Below are positions 1 to 9,581 of a DNA stretch of 41,784 nucleotides, in pieces. Made by a program: the position numbers and the translations under genes. A model generated the notes under the pieces. It saw only the letters and a program-made list of their open reading frames with translations. It ran no database searches and was not told where the DNA came from. The DNA lies in the NCBI GenBank assembly GCA_016286235.1, contig JAEESJ010000026.1, forward strand, positions 1 to 41,784, given 5' to 3'. This DNA is from Opitutales bacterium. Lineage in GTDB: Bacteria; Verrucomicrobiota; Verrucomicrobiia; Opitutales; UBA9783. How positions within the stretch are numbered: position 1 is the first letter of the stretch; the number at the start of each line of letters is the position of its first letter.

Positions 1-1
1 A

Positions 2-436
2 CCGGATGATTACCCGGGAAACTGCTTTGAAAAAGACGGTCGCAAATGGGTCACTATGGGGAACACCTGTTGGTTCACCAACCTCGACCTTGCCAAATCC
101 CACGAACCGCTGGCGTTGACGGAGGAATACAACCTGCACCCCGAGCGTTATCCGAAGTACGACAATTACGATGCCATCGAAGTCCCGAAAGTTTCGTTAA
201 TCCCGAAAGACTACTTCGGCGTCATGGGCGTACCCATCACGTTTTTTGATAAGTATTGTTCAGAGCAGTTTGAGATACTTGGAATAGCAAATTCAGCACG
301 ATGGATTGGGTATGAATGCTACACTCTGTTAAATTCAAAAAAAATATACAATAGGTTGTTAATTCGCAGGAAAAGTGAAACAACACTGTATAAAATGCAG
401 GAATTTACACACACAAACCAAACCAACAACCTTTAA
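2..436 (+). CDS. Adenine-specific DNA methyltransferase, EcoRI-methylase type (C-terminal part; 5' end outside window)
   Basis: Frame open from base 2: DDYPGNCFEKDGRKWVTMGNTCWFTNLD...YPKYDNYDAIEVPKV..IPKDYFGVMGVPITFFDKY..EQFEILG, typical of EcoRI-type adenine methylases as recalled. Confidence 0.8.
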   Translation, partial: PDDYPGNCFEKDGRKWVTMGNTCWFTNLDLAKSHEPLALTEEYNLHPERYPKYDNYDAIEVPKVSLIPKDYFGVMGVPITFFDKYCSEQFEILGIANSARWIGYECYTLLNSKKIYNRLLIRRKSETTLYKMQEFTHTNQTNNL

Positions 437-440
437 CTTT

Positions 441-1697
441 ATGACACACCCAACAATGCACGTGGAGCACGTCACCGTAACAATACGGGAGCTCATTCAA
501 GATTACAAAACGCATCCCGAAACCAACCAAGTGACGGCGTACGGCGGGAAATTGAACATTCGCCCCGCGTACCAAAGAGAATTTATTTATAAACCGCATC
601 AGCAGGAAGCGGTCATCCAAACGATTTTAAAAGGCTTCCCGCTGAACATCATGTATTGGGCAAAAACAGGCGAAGAAAGCTGGGAGGTGTTAGACGGGCA
701 ACAGCGGACGCTGTCGATCTGCGAGTATTGCGGTATTATCAATAACGGCGTTCAAAGCGGCAGTTTTTCCGTCAAACTTCCGGGACACGGAACGGATAGG
801 GAAGATAACCCAAAATTTTTCCATAACTTATCGGAGGATGACCAAGAACAAATTCTCAATTACAAACTGCACATCTATCAGTGTGATGGTACAGCAAACG
901 AAAAATTGGATTGGTTCGAAATCGTGAACACCGCCGGTTTAGAACTGACACAACAGGAATTGAACAACGCCGTTTATACGGGCACGTGGCTGACGGACGC
1001 CAAAAAGAAATTTTCGCGCACGGTGGCACAAAACGGCTATATTGCCAAAGCCTACGGCAAGTATTTAACGGGCGATCCCGAACGTCAGGAGTATCTGGAA
1101 ACGGCGTTGGAGTGGATCGTCGACAAAGAAAATCGCGACAACGAAAAGAAAAATCAGGAAAACCAAGAAAAATCCAACGCCCCGAAACGCACCGTCAAGG
1201 ATTACATGGCGGATCATCAGGGCGATCCGAACGCCGACGCGCTTTTCAACTACTTCGAAAACGTCATGCGGTGGATGAAGGCGACATTCAGGGATTACGA
1301 AGATTACGTGAAGGAAATGAAGGGGCTTCCGTGGGGCATTTTTTACAATCAATACGCAGGGAACACGATGCATCTCAATTCGGACGCCGTCGCAAAACGC
1401 GTTTCGGAATTGATGGATGACGATGACGTGACGAACAAAAGGGGAATTTTTGAATATATCCTGTCCGGTGAAGATAAAGAACACGAAAAGAACCTTCACA
1501 TTCGCGCCTTCACGCTTTCGCAAAAACGCTCGCAGTACGGAAAGCAAAACGGAAAATGTGCAAAGTGCGGCAAAGCATGCAAATTGGAAGACACGGAAGC
1601 CGATCACATTACGCCCTGGTCGGAGGGCGGTCATACGACACCCGATAATCTCCAATTGCTGTGCAAAGGTTGCAATCGTGGAAAGTCGGATAAGTAG
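441..1697 (+). CDS. DUF262 (ParB/Srx-like) protein with C-terminal HNH nuclease domain
   Basis: N-terminal IRPAYQREFIYKPHQQEAVIQTILKGFPLNIMYW...EVLDGQQRTLSI (DUF262); C-terminal CAKCGKAC...ADHITPWSEGGHTTPDNLQLLCKGCNRGKSDK (HNH). ATG at 441 preferred over the upstream 375 start, which overlaps the methylase. Confidence 0.85.
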   Translation: MTHPTMHVEHVTVTIRELIQDYKTHPETNQVTAYGGKLNIRPAYQREFIYKPHQQEAVIQTILKGFPLNIMYWAKTGEESWEVLDGQQRTLSICEYCGIINNGVQSGSFSVKLPGHGTDREDNPKFFHNLSEDDQEQILNYKLHIYQCDGTANEKLDWFEIVNTAGLELTQQELNNAVYTGTWLTDAKKKFSRTVAQNGYIAKAYGKYLTGDPERQEYLETALEWIVDKENRDNEKKNQENQEKSNAPKRTVKDYMADHQGDPNADALFNYFENVMRWMKATFRDYEDYVKEMKGLPWGIFYNQYAGNTMHLNSDAVAKRVSELMDDDDVTNKRGIFEYILSGEDKEHEKNLHIRAFTLSQKRSQYGKQNGKCAKCGKACKLEDTEADHITPWSEGGHTTPDNLQLLCKGCNRGKSDK

Positions 1698-1833
1698 AGC
1701 CGTAGATTGTTTGAGGCGTGCCGTTGATAAAATCTCTTTGAGAAAGGCGCGGTTTTATAAGGAACGCGCGTTGCAATTTACATACCTGCGCAGTTGTACG
1801 GACAAAAGGGCTTTTGTTGCGCCGTTTTCGGCC

Positions 1834-1839
1834 TATAAT
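1834..1839 (+). promoter_or_regulatory. Candidate -10 box (TATAAT) upstream of lptC
   Basis: ggccTATAATaagagtg about 45 nt upstream of the lptC start; no strong -35 identified. Confidence 0.35.
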
Positions 1840-1882
1840 AAGAGTGTCGGTGCGATTTTTTGACACCGCGACGTAACGAAAG

Positions 1883-2368
1883 ATGCTTCGAACGGTTCGA
1901 CAGGCTTCTAATAAACGGCAACACTTTTGGGTTGTGGCGGGCATCGGAGTTACACTCCTCTTAACAACTTCACTGCGATTGCATGCCGAAGAGTTGTTCC
2001 GCTTTCATTCCGACACGCCGATGCGACAATTCATAACGCCGTTTTTCGACGAGAACGGCATCAAAACGTGGCAGTGCGAAGGCGAAACCGTGCAATATCT
2101 GAACGAATCGCGGTTTAACGTCCGCAAGCTGTGCATTACGTTTTTCGATCCGCAACAAAGGGATAAAGTCGACATGACGGTTCGCAGCGAGGACGCGGTC
2201 GTTTCGTTGCCGAAGCACCGCGCATCCGGGAAATCGCTGTTGACGGTGACGAACCCCGAATACACCATTGTGGGTGAGCAGTGGGTGTGGGAAGGGAAGC
2301 ACGAAAAGGCAAGTTTTTCGAAAGTTTTCATCGGCAAAAACGCCAACGTCCTGTTTTATGACCGCTAA
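1883..2368 (+). CDS. lptC: LPS export periplasmic protein LptC-like
   Basis: 161 aa with N-terminal membrane anchor, directly upstream of LptA-like and LptB ORFs; assignment mainly from synteny. Confidence 0.6.
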   Translation: MLRTVRQASNKRQHFWVVAGIGVTLLLTTSLRLHAEELFRFHSDTPMRQFITPFFDENGIKTWQCEGETVQYLNESRFNVRKLCITFFDPQQRDKVDMTVRSEDAVVSLPKHRASGKSLLTVTNPEYTIVGEQWVWEGKHEKASFSKVFIGKNANVLFYDR

Positions 2369-2969
2369 ACAGTTATTGTTGTGCCTCTTTTCGGCGGCGT
2401 TTTGCAATTTGTTGTCGGCGGCAAAACCGTCCACCACCGTTACAAGCGACCGCATGGAAATGTTGCGCTTCGAAGACCACAACGAATTTCTGTTTGTGGG
2501 AAACGTGCAGCTGAACGGTAAGGAATTTTCCGGCTCCTGTGACTGCATGTGGGTACGTACGCAATCGGAACAACAGGCGAAAAGCAATGCCGCGGTGCCG
2601 CTTTGGTGTTTTGTGCAAAAATTTTCGGAACAGCCGTGCAAATTATTTTGTTGGTTGTCCCCGGTCAATGCACCCGAGACAACCTTGTCGCCGGCAGGTC
2701 AGTTGAAGTTGATTGTCGCAAAAGGCGACGTATTTTTAAAAACATCCGACAAAGAAACGGGCGAAACAAAGCAGGCAACGGCGAAAAGGGCTGTCATTTA
2801 CCCGAACGAAGGCAAAATGATTTTGACGGAAAATCCCGTCGTGAAATGTTCGGCGCAAGGCACGTTTAAGGGCGAAAAGATTACCTTTTTTCAGAACTCC
2901 GGGCAGGTGTTGGTCGAAAATTCCAATGCCGGCGAACGGGCACAGGTGCAGTTGGGCGAAGAGGAATGA
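2358..2969 (+). CDS. lptA: LptA/OstA-like periplasmic LPS transport protein
   Basis: Signal peptide MTAKQLLLCLFSAAFCNLLSA followed by TVTSDRMEMLRFEDHNEFLFVGNVQLNG; start overlaps the lptC stop, lptB follows. Confidence 0.7.
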   Translation: MTAKQLLLCLFSAAFCNLLSAAKPSTTVTSDRMEMLRFEDHNEFLFVGNVQLNGKEFSGSCDCMWVRTQSEQQAKSNAAVPLWCFVQKFSEQPCKLFCWLSPVNAPETTLSPAGQLKLIVAKGDVFLKTSDKETGETKQATAKRAVIYPNEGKMILTENPVVKCSAQGTFKGEKITFFQNSGQVLVENSNAGERAQVQLGEEE

Positions 2970-3029
2970 AACGCGTCGGTTCATTTCAACGACGTTTGGA
3001 CATCGGGCTGTTTTTGGAATAACGCTGTC

Positions 3030-3767
3030 ATGAGCGAAGGCGGAACACCTTTTATTGCGACGGAGAACTTACGCAAGACCTTCGGCGATCGCGAAGTGGT
3101 GCGCGGAGTGAACATTAACGTCAAAGCCGGCGAAGTCGTCGGGCTGCTGGGACCGAACGGCGCCGGGAAAACGACGACTTTTTACATGACGGTCGGGCTG
3201 ATTGCCGTCACGAGCGGTCGGGTTATCTTTAACGGTATGGACGTTACCGCTTTACCGATGTATAAGCGGGCGCGGAAGGGCATCGGCTATCTACCGCAGG
3301 AAGCATCGGTGTTCCGCAAACTGACGGTCGAGGAGAATATCCGCGCGATTTTGGAGACTTTGGATCTGACGCGCTTGGAAATTAAACAACAAACGCAGGC
3401 GGCGCTGGAAAATTTGGGTCTCACGAAAGTTGCCAAACAGAAAGCTTTTACCCTGAGCGGCGGCGAACGGCGACGCCTGGAAATCACGCGCGCTTTGCTG
3501 ACGCACCCGCAATTTCTGCTGATGGACGAACCGTTCAGCGGCGTGGATCCCATCAGCGTTCAAGAGGTGCAGCAAATTATTTTAAGCCTGAAGCATCAGG
3601 GCATCGGCGTTTTGATTACCGACCATAACGTGCGCGAAACCTTGCGCGTGGTCGATCGCGCCTACCTGCTTTACGACGGACGCGTGCTCTGCGCCGGCGA
3701 CCGCGAAACGTTGCTCAACGACCCGCAAAGCAGGAAGTTTTACCTCGGGGAGGGGTTTGAAGCGTAA
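3030..3767 (+). CDS. lptB: LPS export ABC transporter ATP-binding protein LptB
   Basis: Walker A GPNGAGKTTTFYM, signature LSGGERRRLEI, Walker B LLMDEPFSGVDP; characteristic LptB sequence. Confidence 0.95.
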   Translation: MSEGGTPFIATENLRKTFGDREVVRGVNINVKAGEVVGLLGPNGAGKTTTFYMTVGLIAVTSGRVIFNGMDVTALPMYKRARKGIGYLPQEASVFRKLTVEENIRAILETLDLTRLEIKQQTQAALENLGLTKVAKQKAFTLSGGERRRLEITRALLTHPQFLLMDEPFSGVDPISVQEVQQIILSLKHQGIGVLITDHNVRETLRVVDRAYLLYDGRVLCAGDRETLLNDPQSRKFYLGEGFEA

Positions 3768-3821
3768 AGAAAAGTTTATAAACACAGCGCGTTGCTCCTA
3801 TCGGAGCGGCGCAAAAAGCAA

Positions 3822-3848
3822 CGATGCACGTCTTAAAAGCGTGCATCG
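3822..3848 (-). terminator. Hairpin terminator at the 3' end of exported-protein cassette A
   Basis: cgatgcacg-tcttaaaag-cgtgcatcg, perfect 9-bp stem overlapping the stop codon; on the - strand followed by ttgcttttt. Stem nearly identical to the one at 8285-8309. Confidence 0.65.
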
Positions 3849-4498
3849 ACGGATTGAAATAAATTGTAAATTCCTTCTCTTCTTATTTCTTTGCTTCTTC
3901 CTTTTTTCCCGAATTTTTCTTCCAGGAACTTCACAATCTCCTTCGGGTCTTTAAATTTACGGTCTTTTATCTTACCTAGCTTTAAACGCTTACCATTTTC
4001 CAAAATGTCGGTTATTGCTTCACAAAACGGATCTGTTTGCACAAAATAATCGCACCCGACGTCAGCGTTTCCGCCGTTGAGTTCGATTTCATCAAGACGA
4101 TGCCCCTGAAGGATGAAAAATCGCGACATTTTAAAACACGAAAACCTTTGCACACAAAAACTGCTTGTAACAAATTCTCTGACAGATTCACTCAAAATTT
4201 CATTGCTGGAACACACATACCCAAAAGGACCAACGCATACCGTCGGAACATCTGATGTCACCCTAACGTTTTTACCGAATGTATGAATAACAAGCGTATA
4301 CACCAAACTCCCGACCAAACAACGAGGATTCCTCATAAGCCAAAAAGCAAACTTTTCGGATTCCAGCCGGTACATAACGCAAGTGCAACCCTCTGGAAGA
4401 TTCAAGCGGGGATAATAAAACCTTAAACAGGAATCATTGTAACATGAAAAATGGTATTCGTCACGGTAAATCTGCTTCGAATAGAAATCCTTCTGCAT
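3833..4498 (-). CDS. Hypothetical protein; C-terminal part of cassette A, same frame as the ORF ending at 4505
   Basis: NVRVTSDVPTVCV...SSNEILSESVREFV and LPEGCTCVMYRLESEKFAFWLMRN align with TMQVTSDIPTIVC...SDNEILDPSVRSRF and LPKDCEVLHCTLLRGRVLNLLLVRD of the ORF at 8348-9505. Confidence 0.6.
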   Translation of the reverse strand: MQKDFYSKQIYRDEYHFSCYNDSCLRFYYPRLNLPEGCTCVMYRLESEKFAFWLMRNPRCLVGSLVYTLVIHTFGKNVRVTSDVPTVCVGPFGYVCSSNEILSESVREFVTSSFCVQRFSCFKMSRFFILQGHRLDEIELNGGNADVGCDYFVQTDPFCEAITDILENGKRLKLGKIKDRKFKDPKEIVKFLEEKFGKKGRSKEIRREGIYNLFQSVDARF

Positions 4499-4504
4499 AT
4501 CTAA

Positions 4505-5026
4505 CTACCGCTGAGCACTCTCTTCTACAAGTTCTAATCCTCGCTTATTTTGAGCGATTAATTCTCTTATTGTCTTTGTTTTGTACACGGATTCGTCAGG
4601 AGAAACACCAAACGCCGAAAAGATGCGCTCGCGCGTAGTCGACGCCCTCTTGAAAGCATTCTTGTAGAAAATTGCCCATTCTAAACAGTTTGCTTCATTG
4701 TTCACATCGAACCACTGTCCATCGGGCACCATCATTTCTGCTCTTAATTCATTTGCGTAGATCCTAACAAACCCATTCGGTTCATATATCAGATTCGGAT
4801 ACTCTTTATCGTTCGGCCATACAATCTCCGCCACACGCGACTCTCCGCCCTCCTTTGACACCGAAATTTTAAAGTGCATGGTACCGTCCTTTTCGCATTT
4901 CGGATCGTTCGGATCGCACGTGTACTCCTGCGTCTCCTTGATCGTGCAATCCTCCGCCTGCGCGGTTCCGAACGGAACTGCCGCCAGCTCCATTATTTTT
5001 ATGCAGTTTTTAATCGTATTTTTCAT
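4505..5026 (-). CDS. Exported hypothetical protein; N-terminal part of cassette A, ends at in-frame TAG
   Basis: Signal peptide MKNTIKNCIKIMELAAVPFGTAQA|ED nearly identical to the paralogue at 9505 (MKNHIKNCIKIMGLVAVPFGTAQA|ED). Confidence 0.65.
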   Translation of the reverse strand: MKNTIKNCIKIMELAAVPFGTAQAEDCTIKETQEYTCDPNDPKCEKDGTMHFKISVSKEGGESRVAEIVWPNDKEYPNLIYEPNGFVRIYANELRAEMMVPDGQWFDVNNEANCLEWAIFYKNAFKRASTTRERIFSAFGVSPDESVYKTKTIRELIAQNKRGLELVEESAQR

Positions 5027-5058
5027 AATTTTCACAAATTTTCACCGCTGTTTTTTTA

Positions 5059-5073
5059 GCCGATAAAATCGGC
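5059..5073. promoter_or_regulatory. Palindrome in the upstream region of cassette A
   Basis: GCCGAT-AAA-ATCGGC; equivalent position in cassette B (9539-9554) is CCGAT-AAAATC-ATCGG. TTGACA on the - strand at 5098-5093. Confidence 0.4.
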
Positions 5074-5464
5074 GTGAGGTTTTTATAAGGGATGTCAATA
5101 GTTTTTTTGAGGTTTTTTAGGGTAGTTGGGGAAGTGGAGAAGATGTGCTCGAGGTTATGAGGATGAGATGTGTAAGGGAAGATTTTGGGTAAAAAAGCCC
5201 GTTATTAATGGAAGGCGAGGTGTTTGAGAATGTGAAGAAGATTGGAATAAACTGAGCAGTTGTAGTAGTTCTTATCTAGGTGGAGGCGGTGCTTTTTTTG
5301 TATTGGTACTTTCTGTGTATTAAAAGTGTGAACAAGGTGTGAATAAATTGCCCCATCTGGAAGCACAAAGGCGTTGTTATCGACGGACAACGGAACGTCA
5401 ATCCGCGCCCGCGTTTACCCCAAACGCCCGTTGCTTGTGCTTCGTCGATATAGAGAACTTTTAG

Positions 5465-7363
5465 TCACAACTCTGTGCTCTTGCCGAAAGAACATTTTTT
5501 CACCGCCACCATCAAAATCTGAATATCCGACGGATTGACGCCGCTGATGCGGGACGCCTGTGCGAGATTCATCGGACACACGGAAGCTAATTTTTGGCGG
5601 CTTTCGTTGCGCAATCCGTGCACTGCGTTCCAATCAAAATCTTTCGGTACGGCAATCGCTTCCAAATAACGCGTTTTTTCGACCTGTTGCCGCTCGCGTT
5701 CCAGATAGCCGCGGTAACGGATGCGGTAAAGAACTTCCTCCTTTACGGCTTCGTTTAATGCCGAAAACACCGACGGTAGCTCGGGGCAACGGTAGTTTTC
5801 CTCGCTCTGTTCGCGACGCAAATGATCGCCGAACGTCAGACCGCCAACCGTCGAAGTTGTTTCCAGCGTTTGTACCCAGTAATCGACGGCTTCTTTTTTT
5901 GCACGTATCTTTTCCAAACGTCCGTCGCTCAGTGTGCGGTAACGTTCCGCTTTTTCCAAAAGGCGCAGTTCCGCGCCGTGATGATTAAGCAAAAGTCGAT
6001 GTTCGGCGCGCCCGGTGAACATTCGGTACGGCTCCTGCGTGCCTTTGGTTACCAAATCATCAATCAGCACGCCGATGTAACTTTCGTGGCGCGACAACAC
6101 GCACGGTTCTTCGTTTAAAACACTCGCGGCGGCATTGATACCCGCAATCAACCCCTGTCCCGCCGCCTCTTCGTAACCGGACGTACCGTTGATTTGTCCC
6201 GCCAAAAATAAGCCGCAAAGATGCCTACTTTCCAACGAAGGTCGCAAATCGGTCGGATCGGAGAACGCATACTCCACCGCATACGCCGACCGCATCATCA
6301 CCGCGTTTTCCAAACCGGGAATGGTTTTCAACATTGCCGCCTGCACGTCGGTCGGCAAACTCGTCGAAAGTCCATTGATGTACCATTCGTCCGTGCCGCA
6401 ACCCTCCGGCTCCAGGAATAATCGATGGCGTTCGCGCTCCGCAAAACGCACGCATTTGTCCTCGATGCTCGGACAGTAGCGCGGTCCCGTTCCGCGAATG
6501 TTGCCGCAATAAAGCGCCGAACGTTGCAGGTTTTTGAGAATTATTGCGTGCGTTTCGGGCGTCGTGTAGGTGACAAAACACGACTGCGCCAGCGTATTCG
6601 GTTGCCACGCAAACGGCGCATCGAGAGCTTCCGAAGCACGATCTTCCTCGGTACGCGTGTCATAAAACCCGAATAAACACGGTTCCTCGTCGCTCTTTTG
6701 CTCTTCGCAAACGAAAAAATTGATTGTCTTCCCCAAAATGCGCACCGGCGTTCCCGTTTTGAGCCAACCGAGACGGAAGTTCAGGGCTTGCAACTGTTCC
6801 AACAGCGCGACGCTTGCGTGATCGCCCATGCGACCGCCTTGGAAACAGGTCGATCCCACATGAAGCGTTCCGCCCAAAAACGTACCGGTTGTCAAAATGA
6901 CCGCCTTGGACGTAATCGCACCGACCAAACGCGTTTGAACGCCGCAAACCCGCCCGTCTTTCGTCAACAGACCGATAACCTCATCCTGGAACAAACGCAA
7001 ATTCGATTGCCGCTCCAGACGGTACTTCATGGAAAATTGATAGCATTTCTTATCGCATTGCGCGCGCGGCGCCTGTACGGCACATCCTTTTGAACGATTA
7101 AGTACGCGAAACTGAATCGCCGTCGCATCGGCATTCACCGCCATCAAACCGCCGAGGGCATCGATTTCGCGCACCATGTGCCCCTTCGCCAACCCGCCGA
7201 TCGAAGGGTTACAGCTCATTTGAGCAACGGTATCCAAATTGTATGTCAGCAACAGCACCGACACGCCGCGCTTTGCCGCCGTTGCCGCCGCCTCACACCC
7301 GGCATGCCCTCCCCCGCACACAATCACATCAAAATCCGTCTCCATGTTGCTTTGCTCTACCAA
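5465..7363 (-). CDS. mnmG: tRNA uridine 5-carboxymethylaminomethyl modification enzyme MnmG (GidA)
   Basis: [71 protein letters not shown]. Confidence 0.97.
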   Translation of the reverse strand: MVEQSNMETDFDVIVCGGGHAGCEAAATAAKRGVSVLLLTYNLDTVAQMSCNPSIGGLAKGHMVREIDALGGLMAVNADATAIQFRVLNRSKGCAVQAPRAQCDKKCYQFSMKYRLERQSNLRLFQDEVIGLLTKDGRVCGVQTRLVGAITSKAVILTTGTFLGGTLHVGSTCFQGGRMGDHASVALLEQLQALNFRLGWLKTGTPVRILGKTINFFVCEEQKSDEEPCLFGFYDTRTEEDRASEALDAPFAWQPNTLAQSCFVTYTTPETHAIILKNLQRSALYCGNIRGTGPRYCPSIEDKCVRFAERERHRLFLEPEGCGTDEWYINGLSTSLPTDVQAAMLKTIPGLENAVMMRSAYAVEYAFSDPTDLRPSLESRHLCGLFLAGQINGTSGYEEAAGQGLIAGINAAASVLNEEPCVLSRHESYIGVLIDDLVTKGTQEPYRMFTGRAEHRLLLNHHGAELRLLEKAERYRTLSDGRLEKIRAKKEAVDYWVQTLETTSTVGGLTFGDHLRREQSEENYRCPELPSVFSALNEAVKEEVLYRIRYRGYLERERQQVEKTRYLEAIAVPKDFDWNAVHGLRNESRQKLASVCPMNLAQASRISGVNPSDIQILMVAVKKCSFGKSTEL

Positions 7364-7398
7364 AAAAACGCCCGCGCTGCAACCTGCCTGTTTTTTTC

Positions 7399-8229
7399 TT
7401 ATTCGCCCCTCTTTTTCGGATACGCAAAACCGCGATCGTGCGTTTGGTGCGTAAAAAACTCCAGAAATTGCCGCCCGCGTTCAGTTCCGAATTCACCTTT
7501 CTCCAATGCCGACAAAGCCTTTTTTTGAAACGAACGCGAATCGCCGCCGTACACCGCGCGATATTGCTGCTTTATGTCAGACAGCTCCTCAGGCGAAAAT
7601 CCGCGTCGCCGCAACCCGATAAGATTCAAATTGGAGATATTGTTCCTTCCCAGTGCCGTCACAAACGGCGGTATGTGCATGGAAATTTCCGCATTGCCGG
7701 AGATAAAGGCACTTTCGCCGATGTGCACGAATTGGTGCACCATGGAACCGCCGCTGAGAAAGACATAATCCTCAACGGTCACGCATCCCGCCAAAAGTGC
7801 CAAATTCGCCAAAATACAGTGATTTCCGACAACCGTATCGTGCCCGACATGCGAATACGCCATCAGCAAACAATCCTGACCAACACGCGTCTGTTGATGC
7901 GGTTGCGACGCCCGATGGACGGTCACGCCTTCGCGCAACACCGTTCGATCGCCGATAACAACACCGCTTTCGAAATCAAAATTCTGCCCGACGATTTGCG
8001 GATCGTCCCCCAAAACAACGCCCGCATGCACCTCGACGTCATCCCCGAGAACGGTTCCCGTCTTTATCACAACATGTTCTCCGATGCGCACCCGTCGCCC
8101 CAATCGAACGCCGCGTTCGATTACACTGAATGCACCGATGACGCAGTCGCTCGGGACTTCAACGGAAGCGTCTATACATGCTGTCGGATGGATCATGGAA
8201 ATTTCCATCGCCTGCATTATTTTTAACAC
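7399..8229 (-). CDS. lpxA: Acyl-[ACP]-UDP-N-acetylglucosamine O-acyltransferase
   Basis: Left-handed beta-helix hexapeptides; [66 protein letters not shown]. True start probably an internal Met. Confidence 0.92.
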   Translation of the reverse strand: MLKIMQAMEISMIHPTACIDASVEVPSDCVIGAFSVIERGVRLGRRVRIGEHVVIKTGTVLGDDVEVHAGVVLGDDPQIVGQNFDFESGVVIGDRTVLREGVTVHRASQPHQQTRVGQDCLLMAYSHVGHDTVVGNHCILANLALLAGCVTVEDYVFLSGGSMVHQFVHIGESAFISGNAEISMHIPPFVTALGRNNISNLNLIGLRRRGFSPEELSDIKQQYRAVYGGDSRSFQKKALSALEKGEFGTERGRQFLEFFTHQTHDRGFAYPKKRGE

Positions 8230-8284
8230 GGCGTGGATTTAAAGGAAAGGGAATTTATCGGGAGCTAAAGAGGTGAAAAACAAC

Positions 8285-8309
8285 GATGCACGCTTTTTGG
8301 GCGTGCATC
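8285..8309 (-). terminator. Hairpin terminator downstream of exported-protein cassette B
   Basis: gatgcacgc-tttttgg-gcgtgcatc, perfect 9-bp stem; on the - strand followed by gttgtttttc. Stem matches that of cassette A. Confidence 0.65.
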
Positions 8310-8347
8310 ATCAATAGGTTTCAAGACGTAAAACTTGGAAAGAATCT

Positions 8348-9505
8348 TTACTTCTTTAATCCCTCTTTTTTGGAAACCTCTTCCAGTTTTTCTTCCAGCT
8401 TTTTAAGTTTTTCTTTCAAATCTTCAATACAGCGAACGGCATTGTCTTTTGCCAAAGCTTTAAGATGATGAACGGCATTATGTTTTGCCCCGCGATGAAG
8501 AAGCTCCGAGAATTTCTCCCTTTTTTGAACATATTCTTCGAAAGAATATTTCATATCACTCAGAAAATATTGTCTATCCACCTTACCACAAACTTCTCTA
8601 TCCATAAAATGCAAACGGAACCCTCCCGGAAACCGTTCCCAAATCTTAAATAGAAAGCTCCCCTTCTGAGAAACAGGATAAGCCTGTGCGACCAGTGCAG
8701 ATTGTTGCACAAACGGACAATCTTTCAAAAGCACTTTCGGTGCATCCGTCTTGCTCTGTGGATCCGAGACAGCAGCCCAACTTTTTACGGAAAGCTCTTT
8801 CTGTCCGAGTGCGGATAAAAAGCGTGAACGAACCGACGGATCTAAAATTTCGTTGTCGGAAATAAACTCCTTCACCTCACCGCCGCAGACAATCGTCGGT
8901 ATATCAGAAGTCACTTGCATAGTTTCACAATCATCGGGGACAACAATAATAAGCATGTACTCGGAACCGCCGAATGATCGTTGTTTGTCTCTTACCAAAA
9001 GCAAGTTAAGAACCCGCCCTCTTAGCAGAGTACAATGCAGAACTTCACAATCTTTCGGCAAATCATACATTTTGCAATCCACCATAAATGTTTTTCCCCA
9101 AGTTCTAGCTTTCCACCAATCTCTAATCAGAGCATTTTCTCTTTGCCATTGTTCTTCCACATCTTTGCACGTTACGCTTTTGCCTTCCGAGAACTTCGTA
9201 TCCGTTACAACCACTTTCCCTCCCCTTGTATCATGATAACCTCGCAGTACACGCCATTGACCATCATACAGTTTCGGAAAACCTCCGGCGAACAACTTTT
9301 CGTACTCACCTCCGAAATTCCCACAAAATTGTAACTCGCGAGGGCAATTTTCTAAAGGTTCTATCGACTCACAGAAACATGCGCTAACGTACAAACTTCC
9401 ATCACCAGCATGCGCCTGGAGCTTGTAGTCCTCCGCCTGCGCGGTTCCGAACGGAACCGCCACCAACCCCATTATTTTTATGCAGTTTTTTATATGATTT
9501 TTCAT
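8348..9505 (-). CDS. Exported hypothetical protein, cassette B (intact paralogue of the 3833-5026 locus)
   Basis: Signal peptide MKNHIKNCIKIMGLVAVPFGTAQA|ED; Lys/Glu-rich C-terminal coil LKEKLKKLEEKLEEVSKKEG. Confidence 0.75.
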   Translation of the reverse strand: MKNHIKNCIKIMGLVAVPFGTAQAEDYKLQAHAGDGSLYVSACFCESIEPLENCPRELQFCGNFGGEYEKLFAGGFPKLYDGQWRVLRGYHDTRGGKVVVTDTKFSEGKSVTCKDVEEQWQRENALIRDWWKARTWGKTFMVDCKMYDLPKDCEVLHCTLLRGRVLNLLLVRDKQRSFGGSEYMLIIVVPDDCETMQVTSDIPTIVCGGEVKEFISDNEILDPSVRSRFLSALGQKELSVKSWAAVSDPQSKTDAPKVLLKDCPFVQQSALVAQAYPVSQKGSFLFKIWERFPGGFRLHFMDREVCGKVDRQYFLSDMKYSFEEYVQKREKFSELLHRGAKHNAVHHLKALAKDNAVRCIEDLKEKLKKLEEKLEEVSKKEGLKK

Positions 9506-9538
9506 AAGTTCACAAATTTTCACCGCCGTTTTTCTTGG

Positions 9539-9554
9539 CCGATAAAATCATCGG
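9539..9554. promoter_or_regulatory. Inverted repeat in the upstream region of cassette B
   Basis: CCGAT-AAAATC-ATCGG, homologous to the palindrome at 5059-5073; TTGACA on the - strand at 9577-9572. Confidence 0.35.
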
Positions 9555-9581
9555 GAGGATTTTAGAAAGGGTGTCAAGAGG

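Noticed and set aside
911-1655. ORFs 911-1420 (+) and 1065-1655 (-) inside the DUF262-HNH gene
   Set aside because: Out-of-frame or antisense shadows of a well-supported gene; composition Arg/Gly- or Phe/Val-skewed as expected for shadow frames.
7243-8226. 327-aa + strand ORF opposite mnmG/lpxA
   Set aside because: Fully antisense to lpxA and the mnmG 5' end; no recognisable motif, Arg/His/Pro-rich shadow composition.
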